A DNA stretch of 18,187 nucleotides from an uncultured Oscillibacter sp. (GTDB lineage: Bacteria; Bacillota; Clostridia; Oscillospirales; Oscillospiraceae): the NCBI GenBank assembly GCA_947245315.1, contig CAMXNV010000019.1, forward strand, positions 1-18,187, written 5' to 3'. The notes beneath the pieces were generated by a model. It was not told the DNA's origin. It ran no database searches and saw only the letters and a list, made by a program, of their open reading frames with translations. The translations under genes and the position numbers were made by a program. The first letter of the stretch is position 1. Each line of letters begins with the position of its first letter. Shown in pieces: positions 13,333 to 18,187 of this stretch.

Positions 13333-14946
13333 TTATTCGAAGTAGCAGTACTTCAGCAGGGGAGACTGATAGGCGCCGTTGCGGAAGCCCTTCAGGCTCG
13401 CCACATGGCAGTGGATGTCCTCCTGCTGGTAGATGGGGACGATGATGCACTCGTCCAGGGCCTTCTGCTGGATGGCCGCGTTCATCTCGCTCCGCTTGGC
13501 CGCGTCGGGTTCCTTGGCCGCCGCGTCTACCATGGCGTCCATTTCCGGGTCGCTGTATCCGAAGATATTATTTACATTGTCCGTGTAGAAGAACCGGTTT
13601 GCAAAGTCAATATCTCCGTTGGTGGCGGCAATTCCCCAGGTATAGATGTCGAAGTTGTGCTCCACCTTCAGGGCCTGGGAGTTGGTGGCGGCGTCCAGGG
13701 CCACGATCTCCACGTTGATGCCGATCTGGGACAGGGCGTTGGCGAAGAACTCGCCGTAGGCCTGGCGCAGGGCCATGTGGCCCACGTGGTAGCGGCAGGA
13801 GAAGCCGTCGGGATAGCCGGCCTCCGTCAGCAGCTCCTTGGCCTTCTCCAGGTTGTACTGGTACACGGGGTAATCCACGTGATAGGGGGAGTCCTGCTTG
13901 GCGATGGAGTCATTGATATTGTCGGGGAGCAGGCCCTTGGCGGGCTGGCCCACGCCGTCCATGCAGACCTGCCAGGCGCTGTCGATGTCCAGGGCGTAGG
14001 CGATGGCCTGGCGGACCCGGACGTCGTTGAAGGGGGCGTTGCGCTGGTTGAAGCTCAGATAGCAGTTGTCCATGGTGAACTCCCGGAAGATCTCCACGTC
14101 CGGGTTGGCCTCGGCGGCGGCGATGTCCACGCCGGAGAGGTTGAAGCAGAGGTCCGCTCCGCCGGTCTCCACCTCGATGTAGCGGTTTCCGTCCTCGGAG
14201 ATCACCTTGAACTCCACGTTCTTGATGGCGGGCTGGCCCTCCACATAGTAGCCGTCAAAGCCCGTCAGCTTTACGCTGCTGCCGATGGACCACTCGCCCC
14301 AGGTGTAGGGGCCGGTGCCGATGTCCATATTGGCCCAGTCTCCGCTGGCCTCCTCATAGCCCTTCTTGCTGAACATGACGCAGGTGGGATAGGAGAGGTT
14401 GGCGATGACCGGCATATAGGGCTCGTCCATGACGATGACAAAGGTCCGGTCGTCCACCACGTGGCTCTTCTCCAGGTCCATGTGGTCCGTGACGGACTTG
14501 TTGGCGCTCTCCCGCAGGCACTGAAGGGAGAACAGGCAGTCCTCCGCCGTCAGGGTCTCGCCGTTGTGGCACTGGATGCCCTCCCGGAGGGTGATGGTCA
14601 GCTCCGTGGCGTCCTCGTTGAACTCCCACTTCTCCGCCAGCAGGGGGCGATACTCCTGGTCGGGCACGGTGCGCTCAATCAGGGTCTCGTAGACCTGGGC
14701 TTTGATTTTGATGGTATCATTGGTGGTGCTTCCGTTGATCGGGTCCTTGTCCGCCATATCCGCCTGGGCGGCTATGACCATGGTGTCCTTGGCCCCTCCG
14801 GAGGCTCCGCCGGAGGCGTCGGTGGTTCCGGAGCCGCCGGAGCTCCCGGAGCCGCCGCCGGAGTCCTTCCCGCCTCCGCAGGCGGTCAGCAGCATGCACA
14901 GGCACGCCGCCAAGGCGAGGATTCGCATCAGGTTCTTTTTCTTCAT
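13333..14946 (-). CDS. Solute-binding lipoprotein of an Opp/Dpp-type ABC transporter (SBP_bac_5)
   Basis: This 537-residue exported lipoprotein should capture the substrate and pass it to the DppBC-like permease. The start MKKKNLMRIL leads into a hydrophobic stretch and lipobox LLTAC with Cys23 as the lipidated residue, then a Gly/Ser-rich linker to about residue 55. The mature part is the cluster C fold of DppA/OppA/NikA: YETLIERTVPDQEYRPLLAEKWEF, LTITLREGIQCHNGETLTAEDC and the conserved FNDVRVRQAIAYALD segment. ATG 14946 follows AAAGGAG at 10 nt; an upstream ATG (14967) has a weaker, closer AAGGA. Ligand identity is not readable. Its place after the dehydrogenase suggests an opine-like or related small organic ligand rather than general peptides. 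Confidence 0.94.
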   Translation of the reverse strand: MKKKNLMRILALAACLCMLLTACGGGKDSGGGSGSSGGSGTTDASGGASGGAKDTMVIAAQADMADKDPINGSTTNDTIKIKAQVYETLIERTVPDQEYRPLLAEKWEFNEDATELTITLREGIQCHNGETLTAEDCLFSLQCLRESANKSVTDHMDLEKSHVVDDRTFVIVMDEPYMPVIANLSYPTCVMFSKKGYEEASGDWANMDIGTGPYTWGEWSIGSSVKLTGFDGYYVEGQPAIKNVEFKVISEDGNRYIEVETGGADLCFNLSGVDIAAAEANPDVEIFREFTMDNCYLSFNQRNAPFNDVRVRQAIAYALDIDSAWQVCMDGVGQPAKGLLPDNINDSIAKQDSPYHVDYPVYQYNLEKAKELLTEAGYPDGFSCRYHVGHMALRQAYGEFFANALSQIGINVEIVALDAATNSQALKVEHNFDIYTWGIAATNGDIDFANRFFYTDNVNNIFGYSDPEMDAMVDAAAKEPDAAKRSEMNAAIQQKALDECIIVPIYQQEDIHCHVASLKGFRNGAYQSPLLKYCYFE

Positions 14947-14999
14947 GACGTCTCTTCTCCTTTTCATAGTTCCTTCAAACAGTGCTCTGCCCGTGTCCG

Positions 15000-15058
15000 C
15001 CGCCGGGCGGCTGCCCGGCGGGTTCCCCAGGCTCTACAATATCCGAACCGCGTTCGGA
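15000..15058. repeat. Two intercistronic hairpins, including palindrome CCGCCGGGC copy 2
   Basis: CCGCCGGGC/GCCCGGCGG (15000-15021, loop GGCT) and TCCGAAC/GTTCGGA (15042-15058, loop CGC) lie in the 136-nt gap between the dehydrogenase and binding-protein genes. The first shares its arms with the hairpin at 9284-9306. No T runs follow, so a processing or mRNA-stability role is as likely as termination. Confidence 0.5.
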
Positions 15059-15082
15059 GACTGCCAAACTGAAATGGGGCGC

Positions 15083-16153
15083 TCAGCTCACCAGGGCCCG
15101 GATTTCCTCCGCGGTCTTGCCCGCCAGGCCCAGCTTCTCCGCCGTGCGGCCCTCCTGCCAGAAGTCCCGGCCACAGACGGCTCCGGCGATGCTGATAAAG
15201 GCGTTCATCATGGGGGTCTCGATGCCCAGCATCCCGCCGATGGAGGCCAGGGGCACCAGGCCGGACATGGTGTCCTCCACGATGAAGCGGTGCTTGACCG
15301 TGGTGGGGTTCCGGAGGCCCTTGTAGGGCTCGATGTGCTGGATCAGGTCGTAAAGGCTCTCCCGGGGCTCCAGGCTGTAGATCTTGGTCAGGGACTCCCC
15401 CAGGGGCAGGGCGTCCACGCCCAGGGCCCGGCACACCGCCACCCGCTCCTTGTCACAGGCGGAGATGATGTCCGCCACGTGGGGGGTGATGCCCTCCATA
15501 TAGTAGTCGTAGCTCTCTCCCAGGTCCATTTTGTTGATGTTCATCAGGCTGGGAATGGGGTGGAGCATGGCGCCGCCCCCCTGGAAGCCCGTCTCCAGCA
15601 CCGAGGGCGCCGGGGTCAGGTTCGGGAAGATGGGCCCCAGCACCTCCATGACCCGGCCGGTGTCCCGGGCCGGCAGGGCGGCGATGGGCACCGTGGTCTT
15701 CAATCCGCTCTGGAAGGCCGTGCCCACCTCATAGCTGCGGCAGGCGTACATCAGGTCCCCGGCCTCGGCGATCAGGACGTCCTTGCCCCCCTCGTCCCGG
15801 AGGATGCGGGCCACCTCCAGGGCGCCGCCGCAGTGGCCCGGGTTCAGCACGAAGAGCTGTCCGTCCCGCAGGTAGGGCAGGCACTGGGTGGCGATGGAGC
15901 GGTGGGCGTCGGTGGTGGAGACCACCATAATCACGTCCACGTCCTCCAGGGCCTCCGGCAGCTGGTCCGTGATCCGCTCCGGGGTCCCCTCGCACTGGAT
16001 CTTGCCGGTGACCTTGATGGTTTTCAGCTCCTGGAGGCGGCGGATCTTCTCCTGGTCGATGTCCTGAAGCTTCACGGAGTAGCCCTGGCTGGAGAGAACC
16101 GCGGCCATGGTCTGGCCGCCCGCCCCCGCGCCGATGATTGCAAACTTCAACAT
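15083..16153 (-). CDS. NAD/NADP octopine/nopaline-type dehydrogenase family protein
   Basis: Family members reductively join an amino acid to a keto acid, or oxidatively split the product (an opine), with NAD(P)H. The 356-residue protein has an N-terminal Rossmann domain with GAGAGG at 8-13, an acidic Asp31 after the second strand, and LNPGHCGGALE near 103-113. The C-terminal octopine-dehydrogenase helical domain includes GGGAMLHPIPSLMN near 192-205, whose His198 fits the conserved catalytic-site histidine. ATG 16153 follows GGGGG at about 7 nt; an ATG 6 nt earlier has no room for a ribosome site. It is the first gene of the cluster and faces a divergent LysR gene. The true substrate is unknown; related enzymes in ketopantoate- and UDP-glucose-dehydrogenase-like families cannot be fully excluded. 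Confidence 0.85.
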   Translation of the reverse strand: MLKFAIIGAGAGGQTMAAVLSSQGYSVKLQDIDQEKIRRLQELKTIKVTGKIQCEGTPERITDQLPEALEDVDVIMVVSTTDAHRSIATQCLPYLRDGQLFVLNPGHCGGALEVARILRDEGGKDVLIAEAGDLMYACRSYEVGTAFQSGLKTTVPIAALPARDTGRVMEVLGPIFPNLTPAPSVLETGFQGGGAMLHPIPSLMNINKMDLGESYDYYMEGITPHVADIISACDKERVAVCRALGVDALPLGESLTKIYSLEPRESLYDLIQHIEPYKGLRNPTTVKHRFIVEDTMSGLVPLASIGGMLGIETPMMNAFISIAGAVCGRDFWQEGRTAEKLGLAGKTAEEIRALVS

Positions 16154-16222
16154 GTTCATACCCCCATCGTTATACGGCTTTGCGCAAATTAAACAAAGAA
16201 TCGCTCCCTGTTTTCGACTTTT

Positions 16223-16231
16223 ATTATAGCA
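16223..16231 (-). promoter_or_regulatory. Extended -10 promoter of the dehydrogenase/transport cluster
   Basis: On the minus strand TGC-TATAAT (16231-16223) is an extended -10 element with no recognisable -35 box at 16-18 bp. This is typical of a promoter that needs an activator, and a LysR gene lies just upstream. The leader to the first start codon is about 60 nt. Confidence 0.6.
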
Positions 16232-16251
16232 CATTGACAGCAAAGACGTTT

Positions 16252-16289
16252 ATATGATATTGTTTGAAGTAATTATATGAATTTGATAT
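16252..16289. promoter_or_regulatory. Candidate LysR operator region
   Basis: The AT-rich part of the divergent intergenic region carries TGATAT twice in the same orientation (16255-16260 and 16284-16289, 29 bp apart), each within short AT-rich dyads (ATATGATAT, AATTATATGAATT). It lies upstream of the extended -10 promoter, where a LysR protein would bind. This is a guess from position and repetition only. Confidence 0.3.
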
Positions 16290-16368
16290 CCTTGAATCCC
16301 GCCGGGCGGCCCCGGGTCTGGGAGGATCTGGGATCCGGTTTTCCGGCGGTTTTGGGAGGAGGCGCGCC

Positions 16369-17304
16369 ATGACGTTTCAGCAGCTCAGCTTCGTGGTAGA
16401 GGTGGCCCGGTGCGAGTCCATCAACAAGGCCGCCGAACGGCTCTACACATCCCAGAGCAACGTGAGCAACAGCATCAAGGCCCTGGAGGAGGAGCTGGGC
16501 ATCCAGATCTTCCTGCGGACGAAGAAGGGGGTCTCCGTCACCGGGGAGGGCCGGGAGTTCCTGAGCTACGCCCGGGAGATCATCGACAAGAAGGACTTCG
16601 TGGAAAACCTCTATGCCAAGAGCCACTTCCGCAAGCAGTACTTCAGTGTCTCTTCCATGCGCTCCTACTTCCTCAGTGTGCCCATCACCAACCTCTGGCC
16701 CCACATCTCCTGCGGCTACGGGGACACCATTTATATTCGTTTGAAAAAACAGTCCTTTTACGACGTTCTGGACGACGTGCAACACTGCCGCTCGGACCTG
16801 GGAATCGTCTTTCTGACCAAGTCCCACCAGCAGCGGATCCAGCGCCTCTGCGGCGTCAAGAACCTGGACTACTCCCTCCTGGGAGAGAGCCACATCAGCA
16901 TCGTCCTCCGGGACGACCACCCCCTTTTGGAGGAGGAGAGCCGGGACGCCTTTGAGGAGCGGGTGGTGGAGTACCCCTATGTCATCGCGGAAAACCAGGA
17001 GAACTTCGGCCGCTTCTACGACGACTCCTCCCGCTCCATTGAGGAGCTGTTTCAAACCCCGCCCAAGTGCGTCATCTCCATCAACGACAGCGCGGCCAGC
17101 CAGGACATCGTGGCCCACACGGACTCCTTCTTCATCAGCTCCACCCAGTGGCAGCACCCGGAGCACTATCAGTTCTCCTCCGTCCCCCTCCGGGGAGAGG
17201 ACAACCTGCTGACCCACTACTATGTCACTCGGAAGGGCCAGGAGCTCCACCCCCTGGCCGAGTGTTATATTGAGGAATTGAAGAAGATGTTTGGAAACCT
17301 GTAA
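16369..17304 (+). CDS. LysR-family transcriptional regulator
   Basis: This 311-residue DNA-binding regulator has an N-terminal winged helix-turn-helix (about 1-60: MTFQQLSFVVEVARCESINKAAERLYTSQSNVSNSIKALEEELG in pattern, split by the usual A-E-x-L-Y-x-S-Q-S helix) and a C-terminal ligand domain (about 90-300). ATG 16369 follows GGAGG at 6 nt. It is divergent from the dehydrogenase/transport cluster, the normal layout for a LysR protein that activates its neighbour in response to a substrate. LysR proteins OccR and NocR control octopine and nopaline genes in Agrobacterium, a parallel that fits but does not prove an opine-type ligand. The CapA-like gene starts 17 nt after its stop. Confidence 0.95.
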   Translation: MTFQQLSFVVEVARCESINKAAERLYTSQSNVSNSIKALEEELGIQIFLRTKKGVSVTGEGREFLSYAREIIDKKDFVENLYAKSHFRKQYFSVSSMRSYFLSVPITNLWPHISCGYGDTIYIRLKKQSFYDVLDDVQHCRSDLGIVFLTKSHQQRIQRLCGVKNLDYSLLGESHISIVLRDDHPLLEEESRDAFEERVVEYPYVIAENQENFGRFYDDSSRSIEELFQTPPKCVISINDSAASQDIVAHTDSFFISSTQWQHPEHYQFSSVPLRGEDNLLTHYYVTRKGQELHPLAECYIEELKKMFGNL

Positions 17305-17321
17305 CGGAGGAGGTCCTTCCC

Positions 17322-18187
17322 ATGCGCCGCCGCGTTTACGCCCTGCTTCTCTGCCTGCTCCTCGGCCTCAGCGCCTGCGGCCCCGCCCGGCACTCTGAGG
17401 CGCCCGCGGGTCTCTCACAGCCCGCCCTCCAGGAGACGGAGGCCCCGCCGGAGCCCGCTCCTCCTCCAGAGCCCCCGCCGCCGCCGGAGCCCCCGGCCCC
17501 CACCGTGGCCACCCTGGCGGTCTGCGGCGACGCTATGAGCCACATGCCCGTCACCAAGGACGCCTGGGACGCCGCCCAAGGGGTTTATGACTACACCCGG
17601 ATCATGGCCGGGGCCCGGCCCTATGTGGAGGCGGCGGACTACGCCGTGGTCAACCTGGAGACCACCCTGGCCGGCGGTCCCCCCTACTCCGGCTACCCCG
17701 CCTTCAACTCTCCCGACGGCATGGCCCGTAGCCTCCGGGAGCTGGGCTTCGACCTGTGCCTCACGGCCAACAACCACAGCCTGGACCGGGGCTTCTCCGG
17801 CCTCAGCCGCACCCTGGACGTGCTGGACCAGGAGGGCCTGGCCCACGTGGGCACCAGCCGCACCCAGGAGGAGCAGGACCACAACCTGGTCCTGGCGGAC
17901 GTGGGGGGCATCTCCGTGGCTTTCCTGGGCTGGACCTACGGCACCAACGGCATCCCGGTGCCCAAAAAGCACCCCTATGCCATCAACGTTTTCAACACGG
18001 ACTACCTAACCAGCCTCTCCAAGCCGGACTGGGACCGTCTGGCCGCCGGGCTGGAGGCCGCCCGGGCCCTGGAGCCGGACCTGGTGGCGGTGATGATCCA
18101 CTGGGGCCTGGAGTACCAGACCAAGCCCAGCCCCTACCAGGAGAAGCTGGCGGATTTCCTCTTTGAGTACGGAGCGGACATCCTCCT
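17322..18187 (+). CDS. CapA-family lipoprotein (poly-gamma-glutamate-synthesis type metallophosphatase fold), 3' end outside the window
   Basis: At least 288 residues are present. A short signal peptide (MRRRVYALLLCLLLGLSACG) ends in lipobox GLSAC with Cys19. A long proline/glutamate-rich linker (about 38-62) follows, typical of a spacer to the membrane or wall. The CapA domain then begins: AVCGDAMSHMPV near 67-78, VVNLETTLAG near 108-117, LTANNHSLDRG near 146-156 and VMIHWGLEY near 255-263. These Asp, Asn-His-Ser and His residues match the metal-binding motifs of the calcineurin-like CapA fold. The ATG has AGGAGG 8 nt upstream and lies 17 nt after lysR, so it is probably co-transcribed. The role could be cell-surface polymer processing; a link to the divergent cluster is not evident. 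Confidence 0.9.
   Translation, partial: MRRRVYALLLCLLLGLSACGPARHSEAPAGLSQPALQETEAPPEPAPPPEPPPPPEPPAPTVATLAVCGDAMSHMPVTKDAWDAAQGVYDYTRIMAGARPYVEAADYAVVNLETTLAGGPPYSGYPAFNSPDGMARSLRELGFDLCLTANNHSLDRGFSGLSRTLDVLDQEGLAHVGTSRTQEEQDHNLVLADVGGISVAFLGWTYGTNGIPVPKKHPYAINVFNTDYLTSLSKPDWDRLAAGLEAARALEPDLVAVMIHWGLEYQTKPSPYQEKLADFLFEYGADIL

Noticed and set aside
12193..15072. A 959-codon open frame on the plus strand
   Set aside because: It runs antisense to the permease and binding-protein genes, is rich in Gly, Val, His, Asp and Gln repeats, and shows no family motif. It is a shadow created by GC-rich third codon positions. The same holds for the long plus-strand frames at 7750-9237 and 9367-10290.
6722..16153. 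A staphylopine/pseudopaline-type metallophore locus
   Set aside because: There is no nicotianamine-synthase-like gene, and the dehydrogenase has octopine-family features. It is kept only as an alternative in the findings.

Overview
The window looks like chromosomal DNA of a high-GC Gram-positive anaerobe of the class Clostridia. Gut Oscillospiraceae of the Flavonifractor/Lawsonibacter kind are my best guess, from composition, strong GGAGG ribosome sites and gene content; no marker gene proves it. All annotated genes are ordinary chromosomal families. I see no tRNA, rRNA, CRISPR array, transposase or phage gene.

Region 1 (1-1269, minus strand) is a thiamine-salvage operon: a TTGCGC-17-TATAAT promoter, a TPP riboswitch, an intrinsic terminator, an unusually long second leader segment with its own closed RNA fold, then thiM and the first codons of thiE. 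Region 2 (1270-2520) holds a GC-rich spacer, a manganese catalase on the plus strand, and a 219-bp element built of nested palindromes with no protein. Region 3 (2519-5655, minus) carries a HAD phosphatase, the magnesium transporter mgtE with a roughly 280-nt leader that contains a Shine-Dalgarno-led 28-codon ORF, and a small PH-domain protein. Region 4 (5715-6698, plus) is a NagD-type HAD phosphatase with its own promoter and a perfect bidirectional terminator.

Region 5 (6722-16153, minus) is the main accessory locus. In transcription order it has an octopine/nopaline-type dehydrogenase, an extracytoplasmic solute-binding lipoprotein, two Opp/Dpp permeases, two Opp/Dpp ATPases, a UxaA-family (altronate dehydratase-like) enzyme and an EamA/DMT transporter. 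A LysR regulator is transcribed divergently from it (16369-17304), followed closely by a CapA-type lipoprotein that runs off the window. The set suggests import and breakdown of an opine-like or sugar-acid-amine compound under LysR control; the substrate cannot be read from the sequence.

The first ATPase gene (10305-11299) is broken exactly at the Walker A loop: an imperfect 20-bp tandem duplication shifts the frame and the P-loop lysine is missing from both copies. This is either a real lesion that should cripple the transporter or a sequencing/assembly fault in a GC-rich stretch.

The best candidates for undescribed biology are the mgtE leader with its small ORF, the second folded element in the thiM leader, and the opine-dehydrogenase/Dpp/UxaA/EamA gene set.
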